Assembly (NCBI GenBank): GCA_027080245.1
Contig: JALWSN010000046.1
Location: forward strand, 1 to 9,068
Direction of reading: 5' to 3'
Length of the DNA stretch: 9,068 bases
DNA from: Ignavibacteriales bacterium
GTDB taxonomy: Bacteria; Bacteroidota; Ignavibacteria; Ignavibacteriales; Melioribacteraceae
The notes beneath the pieces are model-generated. The model was not told the origin of the DNA, made no database searches, and saw only the letters and a program-made list of their open reading frames with translations. Within the stretch, counting starts at the first letter, position 1. Each line of letters begins with the position of its first letter. The position numbers were made by a program, and so were the translations under genes. This document shows positions 1-6,774 of the stretch, in pieces.

Positions 1-70
1 ATGTTATTCCTTTTTTACTCATTTAAAATGTTTATTGGGTAAAGTCTTAAGGAATAAGTAGTTGTAATTT

Positions 71-152
71 ACCTTTTAGCCTTTTTACTTTTCCCTCATT
101 CATAATTCAACATTCATAATTCATAAATAATCTTTCGCCTCTGTGCTTTTCA
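71..152 (-). repeat. Interspersed AT-rich repeat, left copy (inverted relative to 8749-8820)
   Basis: The core at 89-126 (38 bp) is the exact reverse complement of 8764-8801. Inside it, the 12-mer ATTCATAATTCA occurs twice (98-109 and 112-123) separated by AC, giving a 14-bp period. Similarity continues on both sides with small gaps. On one side is an ACCTTTT...GCC...TTTAC segment (71-88). On the other, TGTGCTT (142-148) corresponds to AAGCACA at 8749-8755. It is non-coding. Intergenic repeats of this look are familiar from Bacteroidota-like genomes, but that is recollection, and the copy number elsewhere in this genome cannot be seen. Confidence 0.85.
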
Positions 153-238
153 ACAATTTAAAAGATTAAATGTCGGCTTTCGGACAATATCCAAGCCAGA
201 AAAGAATTATTGTTGTAGTAGAAAAAAATTCAACAAAC

Positions 239-245
239 AAAGGAG
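239..245 (+). promoter_or_regulatory. Ribosome binding site of the YceI-family gene
   Basis: AAAGGAG lies 7 nt before the ATG at 253. It is the strongest Shine-Dalgarno match in the window and fixes the start of a protein that begins with a clear signal peptide. Confidence 0.85.
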
Positions 246-252
246 AAAAAAA

Positions 253-1011
253 ATGAAAAGATTCAAATTATTTGCTATTCTGTTAATGGCATTAACGTTA
301 AGCCTTAGCGCGCAAGTAAAAACATTCGAAGCTTCGGGCGATTCAAGGAATCAAGCCACCTTCGTATCCAACGCTCCGCTGGAAGACATCGTTGGCGTTT
401 CCGACGATTTAACAGCAGTAGCTATGATTGATTTCGGCAATCTTACACATTCAATGGGGAAAGTATCGGTAAATCTAAACAAACTAAGAACGGGAATAGA
501 TTTACGGGACAAACATCTAAGAAGCGAAATGTGGTTGAACGTTTCGAAATATCCGAAGGCAGTATTCGAGTTAAAAAGCATCAGTGCTCCGGCTTCGGGC
601 AAATTGGAAAACGGTAAACCGATTAAAGTAACTTTTAACGGTGTCTTCAAACTTCACGGCGTAAGCCACGAAATTTCAGCCCCGGGCGAGTTGGCTTACT
701 TTAAGGAAAGTCCCCAAACAAAAACTAAAATGCCGGGAAATTTGTTGAGAGCAAAGGCAAATTTTAAAATTAAATTAAGCGACTACGGCGTTAAAATTCC
801 CTCAATGGTTGTAGCAAAGTTGGACGACAACATTAAAATTTCCGTGAGTTTTATTGCGAGCGACGCGAACGTAAGTGCAATGGCAAACCCCTGCAACATG
901 GGCTCTAAAAAGCAAGGAACAATGAAAGCCGGCGCGATGAAGCACATGAAAACAAATCCGGGCGGAAAGGACTCGGGCAAACATAAAAAAGTTAACCCCT
1001 GTGGAATGTAA
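253..1011 (+). CDS. Secreted YceI-family protein with Met/His/Cys-rich C-terminal tail
   Basis: This 252-residue protein begins with a Sec signal peptide: basic MKRFK, a hydrophobic stretch at 6-19, and likely cleavage after Ala20 (LSA|Q). Residues about 21-205 fit the YceI lipocalin-like beta-barrel family. Visible signatures are TGIDLRDKHLRSEMW followed by KYPKAVFE, GVFKLHGVSHEIS, and a closing strand DYGVKIP...IKISVSF. Family members bind isoprenoid-type lipids in the periplasm; the ligand here is unknown. The N-terminal part is divergent from the usual family opening. Residues 208-252 are a low-complexity tail outside the normal domain. It has Asn-Pro-Cys at 212-214 and 248-250, Asn-Pro-Gly at 235-237, six Met, two His (231, 244) and about nine Lys. 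The tail suggests metal or redox binding or surface attachment, which is inference. A strong ribosome binding site precedes the gene and an intrinsic terminator follows it. Confidence 0.9.
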   Translation: MKRFKLFAILLMALTLSLSAQVKTFEASGDSRNQATFVSNAPLEDIVGVSDDLTAVAMIDFGNLTHSMGKVSVNLNKLRTGIDLRDKHLRSEMWLNVSKYPKAVFELKSISAPASGKLENGKPIKVTFNGVFKLHGVSHEISAPGELAYFKESPQTKTKMPGNLLRAKANFKIKLSDYGVKIPSMVVAKLDDNIKISVSFIASDANVSAMANPCNMGSKKQGTMKAGAMKHMKTNPGGKDSGKHKKVNPCGM

Positions 1012-1029
1012 CATCCTCCCCAATTTCAG

Positions 1030-1067
1030 CTCAAAGCTCGGCCGAAGGGTTCGGGCTTTGAGTTTTT
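1030..1067 (+). terminator. Intrinsic terminator after the YceI-family gene
   Basis: CTCAAAGC (1030-1037) pairs perfectly with GCTTTGAG (1055-1062), followed at once by TTTTT (1063-1067). The stem can extend inward to 11 bp with one G-U pair (CTCAAAGCTCG/CGGGCTTTGAG), or an inner CCGAA-GGG-TTCGG hairpin can form. It sits 18 bp after the YceI stop codon and 12 bp before the next start codon. Confidence 0.85.
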
Positions 1068-1079
1068 GGTAGAAACGCA

Positions 1080-1742
1080 ATGGAAAGACGAAAATTTTTA
1101 AAATCGATTTTTTTTACCTTAACGGCAACGGCGTTAAGTGCAAGTAAAACCGCCGAATTCTTTGCGCGAGCTTTCGATTTTACCGCATTGAAAAGGAAAA
1201 TTCAATCCATTATTTATTCCTTAAAACAAGAAGGGAGCAACATAGTTAAAAAAGCTTTAAACGGAAGGAAATACATTCGTAACCCCTTTGTGCATTACCC
1301 TTTTAAGCCGGCAATTAAGGACAAAAAAACAGGCTGCGCTTTTTATTTCCACGCTCACCGCAAAAACGAGTACGGGCATTTCCACACTTTTATTTACGAC
1401 GACAACGGAGCGCTGATTCACCTTGTTTTAATTTCGATGAACAAAAAAGGCGAGCCGACGGGACTAGCCACGGTTAACCGATGGGTTACTGGAGACAAAT
1501 ACGCGCCGGCAAAAGTTTTAAAAGAAAAACTGGACAAATTTTTTGTTTCGCCTGAATTGTTCAAAGAACCGAGGTTAATTAAGTTCGTGAACCTTGTGAT
1601 GAAAGCCTACAGGGAAGAAATATTCGAACTTTTCGAAGAGCGGGACAAATGGATTAACGACTATGCGCGGAAATATTACCGCGAGCCTTTCGAGGACAGA
1701 CGTTACGAGGTTCTTTCTTACCGAAAAATTAAAACGTTGTAA
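1080..1742 (+). CDS. Twin-arginine-signal protein with DUF6969-like domain, function unknown
   Basis: The 220-residue protein opens with MERRKFLK, a close match to the Tat consensus (RRxFLK), then a hydrophobic stretch (SIFFTLTATALSAS) and a possible cleavage near ARA (about 29-31). The Tat motif at the extreme N-terminus supports this start even though no good Shine-Dalgarno is visible. Residues about 88-139 carry FYFHAH (88-93), YGHFHTF (98-104), HLVLISM and NRWVTGD (133-139). I recognise this His-rich pattern as that of the uncharacterised DUF6969 family, from memory. The four histidines 91, 93, 100 and 102 form an HxH...HxH arrangement that could bind a metal; this is inference. The C-terminal 60 residues are charged and helical-looking. 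Tat export would place a folded, possibly cofactor-bearing protein outside the cytoplasm. It starts only 12 bp past a terminator, so expression may depend on read-through or on a promoter inside the upstream gene. Confidence 0.8.
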   Translation: MERRKFLKSIFFTLTATALSASKTAEFFARAFDFTALKRKIQSIIYSLKQEGSNIVKKALNGRKYIRNPFVHYPFKPAIKDKKTGCAFYFHAHRKNEYGHFHTFIYDDNGALIHLVLISMNKKGEPTGLATVNRWVTGDKYAPAKVLKEKLDKFFVSPELFKEPRLIKFVNLVMKAYREEIFELFEERDKWINDYARKYYREPFEDRRYEVLSYRKIKTL

Positions 1743-2082
1743 AAATTACTTTCACTGCAAACCTCCCGCTTCTTTATTCAGCGATTTAAAGGATTTGTTT
1801 ACAATCCCACCATGATTCGCTCGAAATTAAGTTTCTCACGCGTTCCGGATTCTATTGTAACAAGCCAATTAATACGGGAAAAAATAGGAGGTCATTCGGA
1901 ATTTCTCCTACTCAAAAAAGAGAGAACTAAATTCCCTTAAATAAATATTGAACGTAAGCATTGTTGTGAATCAGAATTTTATTTAAATAATGTTTAAAAA
2001 TTCTAAAAAAATTAGTAAAATGTAATTCTTTTATTAATTATTAATTGACGTTCGTAAAATTTGAGAAATTAAGATATTTTAA
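1743..2082. other. 340-bp AT-rich intergenic region upstream of the kinase operon
   Basis: No gene is evident in either strand. Two inverted repeats are visible. TAGGAG (1885-1890) pairs with CTCCTA (1905-1910), with an inner ATT/AAT, and has no U-tract after it, so it is not a standard terminator. AGAATTTT (1973-1980) and AAAATTCT (1997-2004) flank the palindrome ATTTAAAT (1981-1988). A TTGACG at 2045-2050 resembles a -35 box, but no good -10 follows at 16-18 bp. No GG-N10-GC sigma-54 motif was found here. The region must hold the promoter of the kinase operon, which I cannot pinpoint. Confidence 0.5.
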
Positions 2083-3588
2083 ATGGAAAATAAATCCGAA
2101 ACTAAAAAATTAAAAGCTCTTCTGAATGAAAACAGAGACGCAATTTTAATTAAGTGGGAAAACAAATCCGTTCAACAATACCGTAGCAAATTAAGCCGAA
2201 AGAACCTTTTTAATTTCATCGAGAAATATTTTGAAATATTTGTTCATTCTATTGAAAAAAGCTCGTTTGAAGAGTTGGAGACTATTTTCAAAGACGACGG
2301 GGGTTCGGAAATATTTCAGAAGCTGAATTTATTGGACGTAACTGATATTTTAAATAAAGGGCGTCACGTAATTTTGGACACAATAATCGAAAACGACAAA
2401 ATTTTATTTAACAATATAACCCTGTTGAGCAGAATTGACGAATTGTTTTGCAGGCTTTCTAGCGGCTTTTTTGCACTTTACCAGAACGCTTTTAAGAATA
2501 AGTTGCTAAAGGAAAAACAGGAGCTTCAGAGCAAATTGGAGTTAAACCAAAAATTCCTCGAGAATATTTTGTACTCTACCGATGTAGCGATAATGACAAT
2601 CGACGAGAACGAAAGAATTGCTCATTGGAACAAAGGCGCGGAGGAAATTTTCGGCTACAAAGAATCCGAAGTAATTGGCAAACCGTCTTCTTTTTTAATG
2701 CCGAAGGAAAAGAAATTTTTCGACGAGTTGGAGACAATCAAAAAAGAGACAAGCACAAAAGGGTTCATTAAAATTTACGAGACGGAAAGAATTAACAAAG
2801 CAGGGCAAAGAATTCCCGTCGAATTGCACGTTACCAAACTTTGGAGCTCGGACGGAAAGTTTTCCCGCCGTACCGTTGTAATCAAGGACACTTCGGAAGT
2901 CAAACAACTACGTCAGCAAATTTCGCAGAACGAAAAATTAGCCGTTTTGGGTCAGCTTGCTGCCGGTGTAGCTCACGAAATTGGAAATCCGCTTACTTCA
3001 ATTTCTTCAATAGTTCAAATATTAGCCCGTAAGTTAAAGGACGAAAACACTCTCAAGTATCTGTCGAACATCAAGGAAAATATCGACAGAATTTCCAAAA
3101 TTGTTAGACAGCTTGTGGATTTTGCCCGTACGCCTAATTACGAAACCGAGCCGGTTCAACTCAACAGCGTTATTGAAAAGGCTTTGGAAATTGTGAAATA
3201 CGATAAGCGCGTTAAAAAAGTTGAATTCAAGACCAAACTTAGTTCCGCTTTGCCGCTAATTAAAATTGTGCCGGATCAAATAATTCAAGTCTTCGTGAAC
3301 ATTTTAATTAACGCTCTGGACGCAATGGACGGCAAAGGAACTATTACGGTAACTTCAAGCTACAACGGGAATTTCATCTTCGTTGAAATTTCCGACACCG
3401 GTTGCGGAATTAGCGAGGAGATTTTACCACAAATTTTTGATCCTTTCTTTACCACCAAAGAAGTGGGTAAAGGAACCGGGTTGGGGCTTTCGGTAAGTTA
3501 CGGAATTGTCAGCAAATTCGGCGGCGACATCGAGGTTAGTAGCAAATTAAATGAAGGCTCGACATTTAAAATTAAATTACCTTACTAA
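2083..3588 (+). CDS. Soluble PAS-domain sensor histidine kinase (NtrB-like)
   Basis: This 501-residue kinase has no transmembrane segment. Residues 1-150 are helical and resemble the RsbRD N-terminal domain seen in stress-signalling proteins (moderate certainty). A short coiled coil (about 140-162) leads to a PAS domain (about 159-280, with HWNKGAEEIFGY near its start). The HisKA H-box AAGVAHEIGNPL has phospho-acceptor His298 and an ExxN motif (Glu299, Asn302) typical of kinases that also act as phosphatases. The ATPase domain is complete: N-box Asn410, G1 box DTGCGI (438-443), F-box DPFFTTK (453-459) and G2 GKGTGLGLS (462-470). It should autophosphorylate and pass the phosphate to the response regulator 14 bp downstream, in the same operon. 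The signal is unknown but likely cytoplasmic. No clear Shine-Dalgarno precedes the ATG, so the start rests on frame and on the helical N-terminus. Confidence 0.93.
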   Translation: MENKSETKKLKALLNENRDAILIKWENKSVQQYRSKLSRKNLFNFIEKYFEIFVHSIEKSSFEELETIFKDDGGSEIFQKLNLLDVTDILNKGRHVILDTIIENDKILFNNITLLSRIDELFCRLSSGFFALYQNAFKNKLLKEKQELQSKLELNQKFLENILYSTDVAIMTIDENERIAHWNKGAEEIFGYKESEVIGKPSSFLMPKEKKFFDELETIKKETSTKGFIKIYETERINKAGQRIPVELHVTKLWSSDGKFSRRTVVIKDTSEVKQLRQQISQNEKLAVLGQLAAGVAHEIGNPLTSISSIVQILARKLKDENTLKYLSNIKENIDRISKIVRQLVDFARTPNYETEPVQLNSVIEKALEIVKYDKRVKKVEFKTKLSSALPLIKIVPDQIIQVFVNILINALDAMDGKGTITVTSSYNGNFIFVEISDTGCGISEEILPQIFDPFFTTKEVGKGTGLGLSVSYGIVSKFGGDIEVSSKLNEGSTFKIKLPY

Positions 3589-3591
3589 TAC

Positions 3592-3595
3592 GGAG
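3592..3595 (+). promoter_or_regulatory. Ribosome binding site of the sigma-54 response regulator
   Basis: GGAG lies in the 14-bp gap between the kinase stop codon and the ATG at 3603, with 7-nt spacing. It supports this start and independent initiation within one polycistronic transcript. Confidence 0.7.
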
Positions 3596-3602
3596 TTCAC
3601 CA

Positions 3603-4970
3603 ATGAAAATAAAAATCCTAATCGTCGAGGACGAGCAAGCAATTCGAGAATCCTTACAAATGGTTTTGGAGGACGAAGGTTACATTGTTGAAACGGCAGC
3701 CGACGGACTGGCGGCATTGAACAAAATTCAATCCCAAAATTTCGACCTTGTAATAACGGACATTAAAATGCCGCAGATGGACGGAATGGAACTGCTGGAG
3801 AAGGGAACTCGAGTCTCCCCAGATACTTTTTTTATTATCATTACGGCTTACGCCTCGGTAAATTCGGCAATTGCGGCGCTAAGAGCCGGCGCTTACGATT
3901 ATTTAATTAAGCCTCTTGAATTCGACGATTTGCTGATTCGCATTCGAAGGCTTTTGGATTACCGTAAGCTTGCTTTGGAAAACCGAACTTTGCGTCAGCG
4001 GATTTCTTCGGCGGAAGGTTACAGGAATTTGATCGGTAAAAGTTCGGCAATGAAAAAGGTTTTTAAGATTATTTCGCAAGTAGCCCCAACAAATTCAAAC
4101 GTTTTAATCGTAGGCAAAAGCGGAACCGGCAAGGAGCTTGTAGCGCGCGCCATTCATGCAAACAGCAAAAGGAAGGACAAGATATTTCTGCCGATTAATT
4201 GCGGGGCTATTTCGCCCAACTTAATTGAAAGCGAACTTTTCGGTCACAAAAAAGGGGCGTTTACCGGAGCCACCGAAGACAAGCAAGGGTTGTTCAAAGT
4301 GGCGGACAAAGGGACTTTGTTCCTCGACGAAATAGGGGATTTGCCCCTTGAAATGCAAGTGAAACTTTTACGCGCAATAGAGGAAAAGCAATTTCTTCCC
4401 GTTGGCGCCACCGTTCCGGTTAAAACGGACGTAAGAATAATTGCCGCGACAAACAAAGACCTCGAAGAGAAAATTAAAAAGGGAGAGTTCAGGGACGATC
4501 TTTATTACAGACTTAACGTGGTTGAAATTAAATTGCCTCCGCTAAATAAAAGAAAGGAGGACATCCCCCTTTTGGTCAATCATTTCATTGAAAAATATTG
4601 CAACGAAATGGGTAAAAAAATTTTAACGCTGGACAACGAAGCAATGCGAGCCTTGTTGAACTATGATTGGAAGGGAGGAGTTCGCGAATTGGAAAACGTG
4701 ATTGAACGGGCTGTCATTTTTGCCTCGGGCGACGTGATTACGCTCGAGGACCTTTCGGACAATTTGCAACCTTACGCCCAAACGGGTAATTATCCCGATT
4801 CGCTGAAAGACGCCGTTAAAAATTTTGAACGCAACCACATTTTGCACATCCTACGCAAGTTTGATTTCGACAAAGACAAAACGGCGAAAGCGTTAAACAT
4901 CGGGCTTTCGAGCCTTTACAGAAAAATGGACGAGTTGAACATTCCTATGAAGCATAAAGCCGTTGAATAA
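3603..4970 (+). CDS. Sigma-54-dependent response regulator, NtrC family
   Basis: The 455-residue protein has the three classical NtrC-type domains. The receiver (1-120) has acidic Glu9/Asp10, phospho-acceptor Asp53 (DIKMPQMDG), Thr81 and Lys103, all intact. The AAA+ domain (about 143-375) has Walker A GKSGTGKE (171-178), the sigma-54-contacting loop GAFTGA (218-223) and Walker B GTLFLDEIGD (237-246), then the conserved FRDDLYYRLNV. The C-terminus is a Fis-type helix-turn-helix (about 410-447, KTAKALNIGLSSLYRKMDEL). Phosphorylation by the upstream kinase should promote oligomerisation and ATP-driven opening of sigma-54 promoters. Its targets are unknown: no strong -24/-12 promoter or activator palindrome is visible in the window. 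Length and domain order are normal for the family. The true pathway (nitrogen, stress, exopolysaccharide or other) cannot be inferred from sequence. Confidence 0.96.
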   Translation: MKIKILIVEDEQAIRESLQMVLEDEGYIVETAADGLAALNKIQSQNFDLVITDIKMPQMDGMELLEKGTRVSPDTFFIIITAYASVNSAIAALRAGAYDYLIKPLEFDDLLIRIRRLLDYRKLALENRTLRQRISSAEGYRNLIGKSSAMKKVFKIISQVAPTNSNVLIVGKSGTGKELVARAIHANSKRKDKIFLPINCGAISPNLIESELFGHKKGAFTGATEDKQGLFKVADKGTLFLDEIGDLPLEMQVKLLRAIEEKQFLPVGATVPVKTDVRIIAATNKDLEEKIKKGEFRDDLYYRLNVVEIKLPPLNKRKEDIPLLVNHFIEKYCNEMGKKILTLDNEAMRALLNYDWKGGVRELENVIERAVIFASGDVITLEDLSDNLQPYAQTGNYPDSLKDAVKNFERNHILHILRKFDFDKDKTAKALNIGLSSLYRKMDELNIPMKHKAVE

Positions 4971-5001
4971 CCGCAGGTTTTACATTAGCTTTATTTTTCT
5001 T
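4954..5001 (+). terminator. Weak candidate terminator after the response regulator
   Basis: ATAAAGC (4954-4960, inside the last codons) can pair with GCTTTAT (4988-4994), followed by a T-rich run TTTTCTT. A small inner hairpin AACC-GCA-GGTT (4969-4979) would sit in the loop. The stem is short and AT-rich and the internal loop is large, so partial read-through into the hybrid kinase gene is quite possible. Confidence 0.3.
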
Positions 5002-5052
5002 ATTATTGTACTTTAATTTTAAATAATTAAATTTCAATCCAGAGTATTTCCA

Positions 5053-6621
5053 ATGGATTTAATTCGAGAAAAAATCCGGCGACTGGCGAAAGACAATGAG
5101 GCGGCAGAGGAGTTATTAAAACTTTTCAAATCCTATGCGAACAAAAAAAGCGGCGAAACTCTTCGGGATTTCGGCAAAAAAATTTGTTGCGCTTTTGTTA
5201 AAATCCAGAGATTCAATGTAAACGGTTCGGAACTTGAATTTTCCGAATCAGTGAAAAACGTTACAGGCTATTCTTCGAGCGAATTACGGGAATTGCCGGG
5301 CGGATTTAATTCTTTAATAATTGCCGACGACGCCGCAAAGGTTAAAAAAATTTTAATGGAAATTCGGGAAGAAGAGGGAAAATCGATTTTTGAATTTCAA
5401 TACAGAATTACCGCCAAAAGCGGCGAAACGGTTTGGTTAAAAGAGTATGTTTCGGCGATAAAGAACGACGAGGGAAAGCTGGAACAACTTGAAAGCCTTG
5501 TCTTTAATATAAATTCTTTCATCGAGCAGCAACAAAATTTAATTGAGTTAAAAAATCACTACCAGCAAAAAAACGCGGCAAAGGACAAGTTTATTTCAAT
5601 AGTTTCGCACGATTTGCGCTCGCCGTTTACCTCCCTGCTTGGCTTTTCGGAAATTCTTTTGAAAGAACCGGACTTGCCCGAGAATGAAAGGCTTGAATAT
5701 TTGCAATACATTTACGACGCCGCAAAAAATCAATTGGAACTGATTACGGACTTGCTCGATTGGTCCCGATTGCAATCTGGTAAAATTAAACTGCGGTTCA
5801 AAAGATTGAACTTGAAAAACACCGTCAGCGTTTTTGCTTCCTTGCTTACGGGAATGGCAATACGCAAAGAAGTGGAAATTAAGATAGACATTCCAAAAGA
5901 TTTTTACGTACTTGCCGACGAGCGTCTGTTAGGGGAAGCCATTACCAATTTACTTTCCAACGCGTTAAAATTTACTCCTCGAGGTAAAAGCATTTTTGTT
6001 AGCGCAAATAAATTTAAAAACGATGTAATCGAGCTCGTAATACGCGACGAAGGGATTGGCATTCCCGAGGAACTTCAATCAAAAATATTTAAAATTGACG
6101 AGAAAGTTTCTTTGCAGGGAACCGAAGGAGAAAAAGGCAGCGGACTGGGGTTGACCCTCGTAAAGGAAATAATTAATAAACACAACGGCGAAATTTGGTT
6201 TTACTCTAAAGAAAACGAGGGAACGGAATTTCACATTACTTTGCCGGAAGCCAAAACTAAAATAATCGTAGTGGAAGACGACGCCGATTCCCGCGCGTTG
6301 ATTAAATCTCTTGTTAACAAACAGCTTAAAGAATGCGAAATTGTTGAGGCCGCTAACGGTTACGAAGCGTTGAGCGTAATAGCCCAAGAAATCCCTTCCC
6401 TTTTGATTACCGATCACGAAATGCCGCTGATGAACGGCATTCAACTTATTCAGGCAATCAACAAGAACAACAAGGACTTCGTGCCCGTGATTGTGGTTTC
6501 CGGAAGGTTGACGGACGAGATCGAAAGGGATTACAAAAATCTTGGCGTAACTTCGATTATCGAAAAGCCAATAGACAACCAGGCTTTTAGCGATTCTTTG
6601 AAGCAGGTTTTGTTTAAGTGA
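5053..6621 (+). CDS. Soluble hybrid histidine kinase with C-terminal receiver
   Basis: This 522-residue protein has no transmembrane segment. An N-terminal helical part (1-40) precedes a PAS domain (about 45-160; NVTGYSSSEL and a PAC-like QYRITAKSGETVWLKEYV are recognisable). Next come HisKA with His186 (FISIVSHDLRSPFTSLLGFS), and an ATPase domain with N-box Asn303 (NLLSNALKF), G1 DEGIGIP (332-338) and G2 GSGLGLTLV (362-370). A receiver starts directly after the ATPase (about 403-522), with Glu408/Asp409/Asp410, phospho-acceptor Asp454 (TDHEMPLMNG) and a conserved Lys-Pro pair in IIEKPI. There is no Hpt or DNA-binding domain, so phosphate must leave by an Hpt or regulator elsewhere, or the receiver regulates the kinase itself. 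Adjacent cysteines 45-46 lie at the start of the PAS region. It sits 82 bp after the sigma-54 regulator on the same strand, so shared transcription is possible but uncertain. The ribosome binding site is weak. Confidence 0.94.
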   Translation: MDLIREKIRRLAKDNEAAEELLKLFKSYANKKSGETLRDFGKKICCAFVKIQRFNVNGSELEFSESVKNVTGYSSSELRELPGGFNSLIIADDAAKVKKILMEIREEEGKSIFEFQYRITAKSGETVWLKEYVSAIKNDEGKLEQLESLVFNINSFIEQQQNLIELKNHYQQKNAAKDKFISIVSHDLRSPFTSLLGFSEILLKEPDLPENERLEYLQYIYDAAKNQLELITDLLDWSRLQSGKIKLRFKRLNLKNTVSVFASLLTGMAIRKEVEIKIDIPKDFYVLADERLLGEAITNLLSNALKFTPRGKSIFVSANKFKNDVIELVIRDEGIGIPEELQSKIFKIDEKVSLQGTEGEKGSGLGLTLVKEIINKHNGEIWFYSKENEGTEFHITLPEAKTKIIVVEDDADSRALIKSLVNKQLKECEIVEAANGYEALSVIAQEIPSLLITDHEMPLMNGIQLIQAINKNNKDFVPVIVVSGRLTDEIERDYKNLGVTSIIEKPIDNQAFSDSLKQVLFK

Positions 6622-6774
6622 ATTTTTTTAACCTTTAACTAAATACTAAAAGTAAAAAATTAAAATAACGTAATATTAAGCGGCGTGGCGTTTAAAAAGT
6701 AAGTTCGCAGGCAATAGGCTAAAAGAAATTTAGCAAGAACAAATAGTTGGAACAGCAAGTCGCTAAAGCGGAAT
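6622..6774. other. Intergenic region between convergent genes
   Basis: It separates the hybrid kinase from the minus-strand YwiC-like gene. A hairpin GCTAAA-AGAAA-TTTAGC (6718-6734) is visible but has no U-tract on either strand. An all-A/T pairing AATTTTTT (6621-6628) with AAAAAATT (6654-6661) is too weak to call a terminator. No gene is seen. How transcription ends from either side is unclear. Confidence 0.5.

Larger units (their letters stand above)
1..252. other. Left intergenic region and leader of the YceI gene
   Basis: No credible gene lies here: all frames are interrupted and the sequence is strongly AT-rich. It contains a composite repeat (about 71-152, listed separately) and then about 100 bp of leader ending in a strong Shine-Dalgarno site. 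I found no convincing -35/-10 pair, no Bacteroidota-type TAnnTTTG element and no sigma-54 -24/-12 motif, so the promoter of the downstream gene is not located. What lies upstream of the window is unknown. Confidence 0.6.

Noticed and set aside
802..1080. 92-codon minus-strand open frame across the YceI tail and terminator
   Set aside because: It is antisense to a well-supported gene and crosses the terminator hairpin. It has no ribosome binding site or family resemblance.
6079..6444. 121-codon antisense open frame inside the hybrid kinase gene
   Set aside because: It lies wholly within a well-supported coding region carrying ATPase and receiver motifs. Its translation has no recognisable domain.
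6621..6661. Bidirectional terminator between the convergent genes
   Set aside because: The pairing is only A-T bases with a long loop. The nearby GCTAAA/TTTAGC hairpin has no U-tract on either strand.
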